Shown here: positions 27,521-37,393 of the stretch, one piece after another
How the letters are laid out: each line of letters opens with the position of its first letter
Numbering within the stretch: the stretch's first letter is position 1
DNA from: Gammaproteobacteria bacterium
Lineage (GTDB): Bacteria > Pseudomonadota > Gammaproteobacteria > Arenicellales > UBA868
Reading direction: 5' to 3'
DNA: 64,000 nt
Assembly: GCA_022450155.1 (NCBI GenBank)
Contig: JAKUQR010000008.1
Location: 1 to 64,000, forward strand
The notes under the pieces: generated by a model
The model's database searches: none
Told to the model about the DNA's origin: nothing
What the model saw: only the letters and a program-made list of their open reading frames with translations
Translations under genes and position numbers: made by a program

Positions 27521-30151
27521 ATGTCCAGGCAGCTCAAACCTATGGAATCACATCACAGCAGACGATTTAATCTTCGTGTTCCCCGAACGGGACTACAGGT
27601 TGTTACTGTGGTCTTTCTACTGTTGGTATCACTGACCACAAGAGCGGATCTGCCGGTTTCGTTCGCTGACGAGGCGATCTGCCCGGTCGACGTGATCTGG
27701 GTACCACCCGCTGTACTGCCCTATGTTGGTCGCGACCCGACCAGTCTCCAGGTGGAACTCGAGTCCGACCAGATTGATATGCCTAAACCGCATGTACTGG
27801 TTTTGACCGGCGGGGCTTCGGTGACACAGGGCGCACAGTCGGTCTATGCGGAGAACATCGTCTTTGATAAAAATACGTTTACCCTCGAGACGGGTGAGGC
27901 CGTGGTGCAGTCCCACGCAGGTGACCGACTGGTGGTTGATTCTTTGGAACTGCAACTCGAGACACGGATCGGACGTGCTGATAATGTTCAGTTTCAGATC
28001 GCCAGACGCGGCGCGATCGCCAAAGGCAAAGTGGTTGATCCCGGTGGTGTCAGCCATGACCCTTCTGGATTTACCTACGCGGTTGCCGGTCAGGTCGGAA
28101 GCGTGAAAGGGCCACGATCTTATACCCCACCCGATGTGATCACTCTGCCCAGCGGCGAAGTGATCAGCGTCGGCAACGAGGACTCGACGGCAGCTCAAAC
28201 CGATACGGAACCGGATGTAAAAGAGCGAGTCCAAGTGAAGGCGCGTTACCGGGGCCGTGCCGACACGATCTATTTCGAGGGACACGATCGCGAGCGTTTG
28301 GAAAACGTTGTGTATTCTAGTTGTGTGGCCGGTGATGATACGGTGCTGATGGAAGCGAGTGAGATCATCCTAGATCATGCAACCGGAATTGGTATTGGCA
28401 AGCACCTGAAAGTACGTTTTTTTGATGTGCCCATTCTGTATTTTCCTACAGTCAGCTTTCCATTGACCGACCAGCGGAAAACCGGTTTTCTTTTTCCGAC
28501 GTTCGGCTATGGGCAGGACTGGGGATTCAATTTCCGACTGCCTTTTTACTGGAACATTGCACCCGACCAGGATGCCACTTTCGAGTGGAGCGTGATGGCC
28601 AACCGCGGTGTACAGACTGCGGGTGAGTACCGCTACCTTGGGGCGACAGCTGACGGTGAATACAGCGGTGTAGTGCGCGCTGAGTACCTACCCGAAGATC
28701 GCAAATTTGGCAGCAGCCGCTATGGCTGGAGCTATGACCATCGCCTGAATACCCAGCGCTGGGATACCGATTTTAGACTGGATGTTGATCTCGGTTATGT
28801 GTCTGATCCCTGGTACCTGGATGATTTGGCAGACAATCTTCAGGTCAGCAGTGCGTCACATATTCCGCAGACAGTCAATCTGGCGGTGGATCCGTACGAT
28901 ATCTTTGTTGAAGAAGAAGGACTGTATGCCAACCTCGATTTCTCGGCCTACCAGAGTGTTGATGCTGAGTTGACCGATGACGAAGAGCCCTATGCGAGAT
29001 TGCCCGGTCTCAGTGTGACTTGGGACAAGACATACGACCTCAGTGCGGAAGACCGGACTGACAGGTATCTGCGCGATGACAGCACCCGTTTTAGCTTACG
29101 GCCAGAAGTGGATTCGGAACTGGTGAATTTTGATCATGGATCCAATGACAAGACACAGGGCCTGCGGTTGGACATGCAGCCGGCCGTTTCACTTAGCATG
29201 GAGCGGCAGTACGGCGCCATCACACCGAAGCTGACCTATGCCTATACTGCCTACAACGTATCTGGACAACCGATTGGAAAGCCGTCAAGTCCGACCAGAA
29301 GCATATTCTTGTTCGAAGTGGCATCTGAACTGTTCCTTGAGCGGGATATTAGCTGGCGGAGTATCGATTATGTTCAGACCCTTGTCCCTCGGCTGGCTTA
29401 TCACTATGTGCCCTATAAGGATCAGTCTGACCTGCCCGTGTTTGATACCGGATCAGTAGGTTTTAACAATATTGTTGATGCCTATCTGGGCGACGGGTTC
29501 TGGGGAGCAGACAGGATTCAGGATTTTCAGGGCTTCACCCTCGGGCTGGAAAGTGATACCTATGCTAGCGAATCTGGGGACCGTTTGATGAAGTGGACCC
29601 TGGCACAGCAGATCTATCTGGCAGACCGACAGGTGACCCTGAATACGGGTGATGCACCGGCGACGAGCAATTACTCAACGCTGCTCGGAGAACTCGATTT
29701 CAATATCACGCAGCAGTGGAACGCGAGTGGCTTCGCCAGCTGGAGCTGGGACGACAGTGAGTTCGACGAGTGGCGCGTGGGTTCAGCGTATACCCCGGGG
29801 TCACGGAGGCAGATCAATTTAGCCTATCAGAGTGAGGGAGATGACAACCGCAACTTAGAAATTGGACTGAATTGGCCGCTGGCTCCCCGCTGGCAGTTGG
29901 GGGCAAGCGGGTTGTTCGGCGAGAGTGAAGACGGCGGACAATATACCCGTATCAGTCTGGGTTATGATGCCTGTTGCTGGGCGATACGGCTGGAGCTAGA
30001 AGACCGTCCTATTGTGGAAGATGATAATTCAGAAGAAAGTGGCGGTAGTCGCATCATGTTCACGCTCAGACTCAAAGGGCTGGGCACGATCTCTTCAGGT
30101 GAGGTGTTGGGATTGAGTAGAGGATTCTCTACCTCAGCGCCAGCATTATAG
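27521..30151 (+). CDS. lptD: LPS-assembly protein LptD
   Basis: Outer-membrane beta-barrel that, with LptE, inserts lipopolysaccharide in the outer leaflet. It is 876 residues from the ATG at 27521 (TTG at 27476 and ATG at 27542 are alternatives). A signal peptide (VVTVVFLLLVSLTTRA) is followed by the OstA jellyroll (about 55-220) and the barrel. Four cysteines stand where E. coli forms its two non-consecutive disulphides: one just after the signal (EAICPVD), one in VYSSCVAGDD, and the pair in YDACCWAIR. GFLFPTFGYGQDWGFNF is typical of the barrel start. surA follows after six bases. Confidence 0.96.
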   Translation: MSRQLKPMESHHSRRFNLRVPRTGLQVVTVVFLLLVSLTTRADLPVSFADEAICPVDVIWVPPAVLPYVGRDPTSLQVELESDQIDMPKPHVLVLTGGASVTQGAQSVYAENIVFDKNTFTLETGEAVVQSHAGDRLVVDSLELQLETRIGRADNVQFQIARRGAIAKGKVVDPGGVSHDPSGFTYAVAGQVGSVKGPRSYTPPDVITLPSGEVISVGNEDSTAAQTDTEPDVKERVQVKARYRGRADTIYFEGHDRERLENVVYSSCVAGDDTVLMEASEIILDHATGIGIGKHLKVRFFDVPILYFPTVSFPLTDQRKTGFLFPTFGYGQDWGFNFRLPFYWNIAPDQDATFEWSVMANRGVQTAGEYRYLGATADGEYSGVVRAEYLPEDRKFGSSRYGWSYDHRLNTQRWDTDFRLDVDLGYVSDPWYLDDLADNLQVSSASHIPQTVNLAVDPYDIFVEEEGLYANLDFSAYQSVDAELTDDEEPYARLPGLSVTWDKTYDLSAEDRTDRYLRDDSTRFSLRPEVDSELVNFDHGSNDKTQGLRLDMQPAVSLSMERQYGAITPKLTYAYTAYNVSGQPIGKPSSPTRSIFLFEVASELFLERDISWRSIDYVQTLVPRLAYHYVPYKDQSDLPVFDTGSVGFNNIVDAYLGDGFWGADRIQDFQGFTLGLESDTYASESGDRLMKWTLAQQIYLADRQVTLNTGDAPATSNYSTLLGELDFNITQQWNASGFASWSWDDSEFDEWRVGSAYTPGSRRQINLAYQSEGDDNRNLEIGLNWPLAPRWQLGASGLFGESEDGGQYTRISLGYDACCWAIRLELEDRPIVEDDNSEESGGSRIMFTLRLKGLGTISSGEVLGLSRGFSTSAPAL

Positions 30152-30157
30152 AAACCG

Positions 30158-31519
30158 ATGGGTACATCGCCTAAACGAACTCGATTCATGCAGTTGCTGA
30201 TGCTGCCTTTGCATACAGACAGACCGAAGCTACTTGCTGTTATCGGCCTGTTTTTGCTTGTCGCCGTTTCTGATCTTGGAATCAGCAGTGACAGCCTCGA
30301 CCGAGTTGTTGCCGTGGTAAACCAGGACATTATTACTGAATCCGAGCTGCGCCACGAGGTGATGCAAACCCAGAGAGAGCTGCGTGCCAAAGGCCAGCCT
30401 ATACCCCCGATAGCTGGCCTTAAGGTAAACCTCCTTGAATCAATGATTGTCCACTTGATTCAGATTCAGCGGGCCGAATTCCTCAACATTACGGTCGCGG
30501 ATGAGATGGTCATGGGTGTGGTCAATAATATTGCGCAGAACAACCAACTCTCGCTAACTCAGCTGCAGATAGAAATCGAACGCGACGGACTGAGTTTTGG
30601 GGAATATATTGAGGACATCCGCGACCAGATTGCCATCCGCCGTCTGGTCGATCAGGAGGTGGCCCGGCAAATTACTGTGACGGATCAAGAAATCGACGAG
30701 TTTCTGATCCAGTATCCCGATACCATATCCAAGCGGCCGACAGAACTCGATCTGTCTCACATTTTGATAGCCGTACCGGCCGATGCAACGGAAGAAGACA
30801 TCGCATCGAGAGAAAACAGGACTCGTGTAATCCAGGACGAGATTTCTGGTGGTCTGGCCTTCAGCGATGCCGCAATGCTTTACTCTGACAGTCCAGATGG
30901 TGCTGAAGGCGGTCGGTTGGGATGGCGACTGAACGCTGACTTACCGACTCAGTTTGTTAAGGCTGTGTCTGAACTTGAAGTTGGCATGGTGTCCAGCGTG
31001 ATCCGGAGTCCACGTGGGTTTCACATTGTCCAGCTGTTGAATCGTCGAGGTGGGGAGGAAAACTTGGTCGAGCAGTCTCGGGTCCGACACATAGTTCTGG
31101 TACCGAACGTGGTTTCCGGAGAAGCCCAAATACGCGTGCGACTCGAGCGTATCCGCCAGAGGATACTCGCGGGTGCACCATTTTCAGAGATGGCCAAACT
31201 CCATTCCCAGGACCAACAGAGCCGTGCGAAAGGGGGTGATCTCGGATGGTTGAGTCCAGGTGATAGCGATGGTGAATTTGAAAAGGTTGCGAGCGAGCTG
31301 GCAGTGGGTGAGGTAAGCACAGTGTTTCAGACTGGGGCCGGTTTTCATCTCGTACAGCTGGATGCGCGACGGACGAGAAATATGAGTAGTCGAATCAAAC
31401 GCAGTCAAGCCCGGCTGCAGGTTCGTACGCGAAAAGTCAACGAGAAATATGAAGAATGGCTCGGCGAACTCCGGGATATAGCCTACATTGAGTATCGTGT
31501 TGCACTGGATGACCTGTAG
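30158..31519 (+). CDS. surA: Periplasmic chaperone / peptidyl-prolyl isomerase SurA
   Basis: Chaperone that escorts outer-membrane proteins such as LptD to the BAM complex. It is 453 residues. A signal-like hydrophobic segment lies at about residues 24-44, then DRVVAVVNQDIITESEL opens the SurA N domain. Two parvulin (PpiC) domains follow, the first around LDLSHILIAVPADATEED to SEL-VGMVSSVIRSPRGFHIVQ, the second around VRHIVLVPNVVSGEAQI to FQTGAGFHLVQL. The pdxA-rsmA genes that often follow are absent; the next genes belong to nitrogen control. Confidence 0.96.
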   Translation: MGTSPKRTRFMQLLMLPLHTDRPKLLAVIGLFLLVAVSDLGISSDSLDRVVAVVNQDIITESELRHEVMQTQRELRAKGQPIPPIAGLKVNLLESMIVHLIQIQRAEFLNITVADEMVMGVVNNIAQNNQLSLTQLQIEIERDGLSFGEYIEDIRDQIAIRRLVDQEVARQITVTDQEIDEFLIQYPDTISKRPTELDLSHILIAVPADATEEDIASRENRTRVIQDEISGGLAFSDAAMLYSDSPDGAEGGRLGWRLNADLPTQFVKAVSELEVGMVSSVIRSPRGFHIVQLLNRRGGEENLVEQSRVRHIVLVPNVVSGEAQIRVRLERIRQRILAGAPFSEMAKLHSQDQQSRAKGGDLGWLSPGDSDGEFEKVASELAVGEVSTVFQTGAGFHLVQLDARRTRNMSSRIKRSQARLQVRTRKVNEKYEEWLGELRDIAYIEYRVALDDL

Positions 31520-31520
31520 C

Positions 31521-31552
31521 CCACCGAACATTTCCTTCGAAATGCCCGGTGG
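31521..31552. terminator. Hairpin between convergent surA and amtB remnant
   Basis: CCACCG (31521-31526) with CGGTGG (31547-31552) and, inside, CATTTC with GAAATG around the loop CTTC. It sits directly after the surA stop. No T tract follows on either strand, so a true intrinsic terminator is uncertain; it may stabilise 3' ends. Confidence 0.45.
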
Positions 31553-31576
31553 ATCACAGCCAGTTCTCGTCTTCGA

Positions 31577-32321
<745 letters not shown>

Positions 32322-32378
32322 TTAACGCCTTAAATGTGTCGCTGGCACGAATGGGCCTTTGTTCACATCTATACCTCA

Positions 32379-32394
32379 AGCAATTTCCGTGCCA
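32379..32394 (-). promoter_or_regulatory. Sigma-54 promoter of glnK
   Basis: On the reverse strand the sequence TGGCACGGAAATTGCT matches the sigma-54 consensus TGGCAC-N5-TTGCA at 10 of 11 fixed positions, with the exact -24/-12 spacing. The -12 end is 72 bases upstream of the glnK ATG. Confidence 0.82.
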
Positions 32395-32488
32395 GAGTCG
32401 TTAAGTCGGTATTTCCGGGCTGGATTGGCGTATTTGGCAGGTTGAATAGGGCTGTTTTGATTCAGACTGGTGCATCTGGAGGCAGCCC

Positions 32489-32505
32489 TGCACCGGACCG
32501 GTGCG
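32489..32505. promoter_or_regulatory. NtrC-type enhancer site upstream of glnK
   Basis: TGCACC-GGACC-GGTGCG matches the NtrC site TGCACC-N5-GGTGCA in 11 of 12 positions. It lies about 95 bases upstream of the -24 element, a usual enhancer distance. A weaker site (right half GGTGCA at 32469-32474) is 31 bases closer to the promoter, about three helical turns away, as in tandem NtrC enhancers. Confidence 0.7.
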
Positions 32506-32597
32506 CTGATAAACGAAGAACTGAATTTGGTACAATCGGGGACCGTGATTATTGCGGCTGCCCATTGTCTTGATGTGCGACCGGAGAAGACCCAGTG

Positions 32598-32834
32598 ATG
32601 CCTTTACGAAAAATTGCCGAGGCTATTGTTGATGTGCTGCCCCAGAATATTGCCAAAGATGTTCGCAGCAACACGCGAGTTGTGGTGCAATCTGCTCTTG
32701 AAAAAATGGATCTGGTCAGTCGCGAAGAACTCGATGTCCAGGAAAAGGTCCTGCAGCGAACACGAGAGAAGCTTGAGGCCCTGGAAGCTCGGATTACTGA
32801 ACTCGAGCAGACACTCAGTACGCGTTCGGACTAG
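32598..32834 (+). CDS. ubiK: Ubiquinone biosynthesis accessory factor UbiK (BMFP/YqiC)
   Basis: Small protein of 78 residues with the BMFP domain. An amphipathic N-terminal half (LRKIAEAIVDVLPQNIAKDV) precedes VVQSALEKMDLVSREELDVQ and a C-terminal trimeric coiled coil (LEALEARITELEQTL). In E. coli it assists aerobic ubiquinone synthesis through UbiJ and binds lipids. A GTG three bases upstream is in frame. glnK and ubiK are divergent across 291 bases that hold the glnK control region. Confidence 0.9.
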   Translation: MPLRKIAEAIVDVLPQNIAKDVRSNTRVVVQSALEKMDLVSREELDVQEKVLQRTREKLEALEARITELEQTLSTRSD

Positions 32835-32896
32835 TTCTCACCGTATCTCACCCCTGGTTGTATGCTACCTTGGGGCGTGTTAGGGGCTGCCTGAAA

Positions 32897-33508
32897 TTAA
32901 CACATCTGCTTATCGGCCAGTGCGTGCCATCGTTCACGAAGGGTATCCGCATCGGTGTAACCGGCGCTCAGCAGTTCCAAGCGGTTTCCATCAGTCGCGT
33001 CCTTTTGATGCCAGATTACTGTCGGGAACCCTGACACCCCGAATGAACGGACTTGGTCCAGCTCTTCTCTAAAAGCTTGTTGCACAGTTGAACTGTCAAG
33101 ATCTTCCTGGAACTGTACCCGGTCAAGTCCAATTTCGCCGGCAAGATCAATTAATGTATCGTAATCTGACGGATTTCTAGCGTCCAGGAAGTAGGCCCGC
33201 TGTAGTGCTTCATAATATCGTTCTCGCGAACCGTTCAATTGGAGACCGGCAGTGATTACCGCGCGGCATGCAGGATAGGTTGAGCGGCGAGGCTGACACA
33301 CAACCCAGAACTGATGATTAAATTTAGCCCCGGTCCGATCAGCGACTGATCGCCAGGCGCTTTGAACATAGGCTTGTGTTTTCGTGTCCATGGGTTCATC
33401 CGAATCAGGCGCGAGCCCCCCCATCAAATCCTTGACAGTCACCGATGATGGTAACTCTCTGACGAATGCCTGCCATGCAGATCGAAAACCCCAGCACCAG
33501 CTGCACAT
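32897..33508 (-). CDS. DsbA-family thioredoxin-fold protein, start uncertain
   Basis: The active-site motif CSWCWGF stands at the very N terminus of the only frame with a standard start (203 residues). ACRAVITAGLQLNG, YYEALQRAYFLDARNPSDYD and GVSGFPTVIWHQ (cis-Pro loop) confirm the DsbA-like (PF01323) fold. Homologues have a beta strand before the motif, and the in-frame sequence INQLYFIVDP upstream supplies it, but no ATG, GTG or TTG precedes it before the stop of the next gene. An ATG at that stop (TAATG) is one frame off. Either an ATC/ATT start or a one-base error is likely. There is no signal peptide, so it is probably cytoplasmic (FrnE-like). Confidence 0.75.
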   Translation of the reverse strand: MCSWCWGFRSAWQAFVRELPSSVTVKDLMGGLAPDSDEPMDTKTQAYVQSAWRSVADRTGAKFNHQFWVVCQPRRSTYPACRAVITAGLQLNGSRERYYEALQRAYFLDARNPSDYDTLIDLAGEIGLDRVQFQEDLDSSTVQQAFREELDQVRSFGVSGFPTVIWHQKDATDGNRLELLSAGYTDADTLRERWHALADKQMC

Positions 33509-33544
33509 CGGATCGACAATGAAGTAGAGTTGATTGATGGTGCA

Positions 33545-33907
33545 TTAATCCGGAAGTTTGGTCGACTGCCACGCAACCATCTGCCAACTGCCATTGTGCT
33601 TGCAGTAAACATCGAGAAACCGCACTTGAAACTTAAGGTCGCGGTCACTGCCCGTGACATGTAACTTAGCGTGTCCTGTGACCACTGCTGTATCCCCGTA
33701 GTCTTGAATGTTTACGTCATCTCGTTCAAAGGACACATACCGGATCCGGCCGGAAGTTAGATTGCCGATAAACTCGGCTTTAGTTTCAACCCGAGCAGTT
33801 GAGTGGGTATAGATCAAATCATCAGCCAGGATCGCGTCTAGCGCAGCCCCGTCGCCCGCAATCATTGCCGCTATACGCTGGTTTTCTAGTTCGATAATCT
33901 CATCCAT
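33545..33907 (-). CDS. NTF2-like (SnoaL/DUF4440) protein
   Basis: 120 residues with the cone-shaped NTF2 fold: IIELENQRIAAMIAGDGAAL, LADDLIYTHSTARVETKAEF, and a C-terminal VRFLDVYCKHNGSWQMVAWQ. The pattern is that of DUF4440 proteins, which include ketosteroid-isomerase-like enzymes and binding proteins of unknown substrate. It lies upstream of the DsbA-like gene with 36 bases between, in the same frame. No specific function can be given. Confidence 0.8.
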   Translation of the reverse strand: MDEIIELENQRIAAMIAGDGAALDAILADDLIYTHSTARVETKAEFIGNLTSGRIRYVSFERDDVNIQDYGDTAVVTGHAKLHVTGSDRDLKFQVRFLDVYCKHNGSWQMVAWQSTKLPD

Positions 33908-33982
33908 TATTGTTTTCTCGGTTAAGCAGAAGTTGGTTTACTAATCGATACCTTCGGGTCTGACACAAGTGTGACATAAATT

Positions 33983-33999
33983 GGTACACCACACGTACC
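33983..33999. repeat. Inverted repeat upstream of the NTF2-like gene
   Basis: GGTAC-N7-GTACC in the 128-base space upstream of the NTF2-like gene, a form common for dimeric regulators. A second imperfect dyad (ACACAAGTGT) lies at 33963-33972. Both are seen directly; the function is unknown. Confidence 0.3.
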
Positions 34000-34035
34000 A
34001 CACAGAGTGGCACAGGGTCAGCTTATGATGTACCG

Positions 34036-34941
34036 CTAGGTCGCAGCAAGTGGCAAATGACGTGCATTCGTGGCCAGTTCGGCAACTGCATCAGCGACGG
34101 GTTCCCAGTACGGGGCAAGCAGGCAGTGCCCCATGTCCTCAATGATCATCAGTCGGGCATTTGGAATAGCAGCCGCTGTGGCTTGACCGGCTGCAACAGG
34201 TATGAGCGGGTCTGCAGTACCATGGATGATCAGTGAGGGCAGCTTAAGCTGTGAGAGACGGGACAGTCGGTCCCCACTGGCGCGGGCTGCTGCCATCTGA
34301 TACGACCAGCCAGACGGATGGTAGCAGCGGTCAAAGCTACGCTGGAGAATCAGCCTGATATAGGCTTCATCAAAATGGGGGCCGCTGGTCGCTCGGTACC
34401 CTTCAATCTGAAGGTCGACGTAGGTTTCGGGGTCGTTCAGATCCATGGTGAGAGATTTGTTCACCACATCGGACGACATTTGTTCATCAGAGATGGCCAT
34501 CCGTGGCCGTGGGGCCGACATGATGGAGATCAGAGAGCGTACCCGCTGTGGAAATTCGATAGCCAGGGTTTGGGCAATCATGCCGCCCAATGACACGCCC
34601 ATCATGTGGGCAGTCTCGATCTCCAGGGCATCTAGGACGCCGATTGTATCTGCAGCCATAGCCGACAGGGAATAGGGAGCGTCAACTACCTCTGATCGCA
34701 TAATTTCCGATACAGGTTGAGCGGGTCCGGATGTTTTTGAGCTTAAACCAACGTCCCGATTGTCAAATCTGACGATCTGAAATTTCCGGTCAGCAAACAC
34801 CTGGCACAGTTCATCTGTCCAGTAGACCAATTGGCTGCCAAGTCCGGATATCAATACCAGGGTCTCATGTGCCGGGTTGCCGAGAACTTCATAGTAGATG
34901 TCGGTGCCGGCGTTGTGGGCTGTTCCTGATCTGAAGTTCAT
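34036..34941 (-). CDS. Alpha/beta-hydrolase fold protein
   Basis: 301 residues. The oxyanion region LVLISGLGSQLVYWTDEL, FDNRDVGLSSK, the nucleophile elbow GVSLGGMIAQ with Ser at about residue 119, the acid in IIHGTADPLIPVAAG and the catalytic His in EDMGHCLLAPYW are all present, so it should be active. Enzymes of this type are esterases, lipases or C-C hydrolases; the substrate is open. It lies 54 bases downstream of the acyl-CoA ligase on the same strand. Confidence 0.88.
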   Translation of the reverse strand: MNFRSGTAHNAGTDIYYEVLGNPAHETLVLISGLGSQLVYWTDELCQVFADRKFQIVRFDNRDVGLSSKTSGPAQPVSEIMRSEVVDAPYSLSAMAADTIGVLDALEIETAHMMGVSLGGMIAQTLAIEFPQRVRSLISIMSAPRPRMAISDEQMSSDVVNKSLTMDLNDPETYVDLQIEGYRATSGPHFDEAYIRLILQRSFDRCYHPSGWSYQMAAARASGDRLSRLSQLKLPSLIIHGTADPLIPVAAGQATAAAIPNARLMIIEDMGHCLLAPYWEPVADAVAELATNARHLPLAAT

Positions 34942-34995
34942 GTGTCCGCTGACTTTTCAGACAACACCACAGCTTGATGGCAGAGGTTTTGTTGG

Positions 34996-36531
34996 TCAGA
35001 TGTTACGGTCAGTATCTTTCCAGTAGTGTTCTCTCAGCTTGCGCTTGAAAATCTTGCCGCTGTCCTCACGCGGCAGGTCGCGCCGGAATTCGATGATACG
35101 GGGTATTTTGTATCCAGCGAGGTGCTCTTTCAGGTAAGCACGCAGTGCTGATTCTTCACAGATCTGATCGTCAGCCGGTTCAACGAGCGCAACGACCTGC
35201 TCACCATACTCGTCGTCGGGAATCCCCAAAACCGCACAATCACGGACGCCGGGGAAAGCCAGCAGGGCTGACTCGATTTCTGCGGGATAAATGTTGACAC
35301 CACCAGAGATGATCAAATCGCGCACACGATCACACAGGTAGAGATAGCCTTCGTCATCGAGGTAGCCCAGGTCGCCGTTGGTGATTAATCCATCTCGTTC
35401 AATTGAATTACGTTTCTCCGGGTCGCCGTGATAGGTAAATTCCGGATAGTCGTGGCGCAGCATAAATATCTCGCCTATCTCATGAGTTGCCGCTTCAGCA
35501 CCATCGGGTTTGAGAATACGCAATGTAGTGTTACCCACCGCTCGGCCAACACTGCCAGGATGGCTCAGCCATTGTGCGCTGTTGCAGTGGGTGATAACAC
35601 CACTTTCAGTACTGCCATAAAACTCGTGGATCACTGGTCCCCACCAGTCGATCATGGCGCGTTTTATGGAGGGCGGACACACTGCGCCTGCATGGATAAC
35701 GTGTTCCAGGCTTGAAATATCGTACTGAAGTCGCTGTGATTCAGGTAGTTTCAACAGCCTGACAAACATGATCGGTGCCAGGAACATGCCGGTGATGCGG
35801 TGACGCTGAATCAGTTGGAGCAATTCCAGTGCATCGAATCGGGGTTGAAGCACCATAAGCGTTCCGGTATCCAGAGCAACTCGCGCAAAATGAATAGGCG
35901 CAGCGTGATATAGCGGCCCGCAGATAACCACACGCATTCCCGGACGGTTGCCTAGAACCTGTGGTTCGGTGCTTCGCAGTTTATCGGCCTGTTCAGCACT
36001 GGCGGCTTCCCGCCGCACACCTTTGGGTCGGCCCGTCGTTCCAGAGGTGTACATCATTGCAGTCGGTACCGAATCGGGCTGTATATTTCTCGGCGGATGG
36101 TTCGATAGCCAGTCAGACCAGGAATGCATGTCGTTTGGAACTTGGCAGAGAATCGGGTCGATTGCATAGGCTGCCTGTATGGTTGAAGGCGTCTCGATCA
36201 CCAGCACCAGTAGTTCCTCGGGCAGCCGGTCCCGTATCCCGTGAAACAGGTCCGCATGCACCACCAGCGCCTTGGCGTTGCTGTCGCGCAGTACGTGCAG
36301 TACCTCGTCAGCTGTGAAGTGCCAGTTGATCGGCACGCTGTAAGCCCCGAGTCGTTGTGCGGCCGTGGTAACTTCAAAGAAAGGAGGATCGTTTCGCAAC
36401 AGTAGCGCAATCGAATCGTTTCTGTTGACGCCGAACTCAGCCAGGCCGGTTGCTGCACGAGCACCCCGGTCGACTATGTCAATCCAGGGGTAGGTGGTAT
36501 CTCCGAGTATGAGAGTGGTGTGTGTAGACAA
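34996..36531 (-). CDS. AMP-dependent acyl-CoA synthetase
   Basis: 511 residues from a TTG. It has the AMP-binding P-loop AMMYTSGTTGRPKGVRR, the YGSTESG motif, GDLGYLDDEGYLYLCDRVRD, the hinge region ISGGVNIYPAEIE and the catalytic Lys in REDSGKIFKRKLRE. The enzyme activates a carboxylic acid to its CoA thioester. With the next two genes it makes a ligase-dehydrogenase-hydratase set for beta-oxidation of an unusual acyl chain. The substrate is not readable from the sequence. The N terminus seems somewhat short and the TTG start lacks a clear ribosome site, so the start is uncertain. Confidence 0.9.
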   Translation of the reverse strand: MSTHTTLILGDTTYPWIDIVDRGARAATGLAEFGVNRNDSIALLLRNDPPFFEVTTAAQRLGAYSVPINWHFTADEVLHVLRDSNAKALVVHADLFHGIRDRLPEELLVLVIETPSTIQAAYAIDPILCQVPNDMHSWSDWLSNHPPRNIQPDSVPTAMMYTSGTTGRPKGVRREAASAEQADKLRSTEPQVLGNRPGMRVVICGPLYHAAPIHFARVALDTGTLMVLQPRFDALELLQLIQRHRITGMFLAPIMFVRLLKLPESQRLQYDISSLEHVIHAGAVCPPSIKRAMIDWWGPVIHEFYGSTESGVITHCNSAQWLSHPGSVGRAVGNTTLRILKPDGAEAATHEIGEIFMLRHDYPEFTYHGDPEKRNSIERDGLITNGDLGYLDDEGYLYLCDRVRDLIISGGVNIYPAEIESALLAFPGVRDCAVLGIPDDEYGEQVVALVEPADDQICEESALRAYLKEHLAGYKIPRIIEFRRDLPREDSGKIFKRKLREHYWKDTDRNI

Positions 36532-36555
36532 AACAGGATCTGACCGCCTGTTGGC

Positions 36556-37377
36556 CTAGCGGCCACCATCGCACATGAGCAACTGCCCGGTGATGTAGTT
36601 CGATTCAGGAATGCATAACAGGTAAACCGCACCGGCGGCCTCCTCAGGTGTCCCACCGCGACCAAGAGACATTCTAGAACCTGCATTCTCGAGCACCGCC
36701 CGCTGTACGCCGACCGGAATTTGGTGGCCCTCTATATCGATGCTGGCGGCATCTGTATCAAGTGCCTGAGTAAGACGGGTATGTACAAGACCGAAGGCAA
36801 CAGCATTGACATTGACTTTGTAGCGCCCCCACTCTCGTGACATTGCCCGCGTCAGGCCCACGATTGCGGCCTTGGCAGATGAATAGTTAGCCTGGCCAGC
36901 GTTACCGAAAACACCTGACGTGGATGAGATATTCACAATCTTTCTGAAGATCTCACGATTGTCAGCCTTTTCACGCTTGGCCGCTTCCCGAATGGGCCCG
37001 GCTGCAGCTCGCAAAATCCTGAACGGGGCCGTCAGGTGAACATCGAGGACCGCCTGGAACTGTTCGTCCGTCATCTTCTGTATAACATTGTCCCACGTGT
37101 AGCCGGCGTTGTTGATGATGATGTCCGGTACGCCCCAAGTGTCCACGGCCGTCGCGATGAAACGCTCAGCAAAACCGGGTTCAACGACGCTGCCGGTGCA
37201 ACTCATGGCCTCAGTGCCAGTGGAGCGCAGCAGTTCAAGCGTTTCCTGAGCAGGTTCTTCATCCAGATCGTTCACCACGACCCGCGCGCCTTCGCTCGCG
37301 AGTTTCAATGCGATGCAGCGGCCGATGCCACGACCGGATCCTGAAACCAGTGCGACTTTTCCATCCAATTTGTTCAT
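36556..37377 (-). CDS. Short-chain dehydrogenase (3-hydroxyacyl-CoA type)
   Basis: 273 residues from the ATG at 37377, which is preceded by GGAGACAAC. Classical SDR: GSGRGIGRCIALKLA (NAD(P) loop), NDLDEEPA, INNAGYTWD, catalytic Ser in VNISSTSGVFGNAGQ and the YSSAKAA Tyr-Lys pair. An insert around REAAKREKADNREIFRKI is seen in SDRs linked to steroid-type and branched-chain acyl-CoA oxidation. It follows the MaoC gene by 16 bases and precedes the ligase by 24 bases, so all three are probably one operon. Confidence 0.9.
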   Translation of the reverse strand: MNKLDGKVALVSGSGRGIGRCIALKLASEGARVVVNDLDEEPAQETLELLRSTGTEAMSCTGSVVEPGFAERFIATAVDTWGVPDIIINNAGYTWDNVIQKMTDEQFQAVLDVHLTAPFRILRAAAGPIREAAKREKADNREIFRKIVNISSTSGVFGNAGQANYSSAKAAIVGLTRAMSREWGRYKVNVNAVAFGLVHTRLTQALDTDAASIDIEGHQIPVGVQRAVLENAGSRMSLGRGGTPEEAAGAVYLLCIPESNYITGQLLMCDGGR

Positions 37378-37393
37378 GTTGTCTCCAGTTATT

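Noticed and set aside
31521-31552. Intrinsic terminator of surA with full confidence
   Set aside because: The hairpin is good but lacks a T tract on either strand, so it is listed only with reduced confidence.
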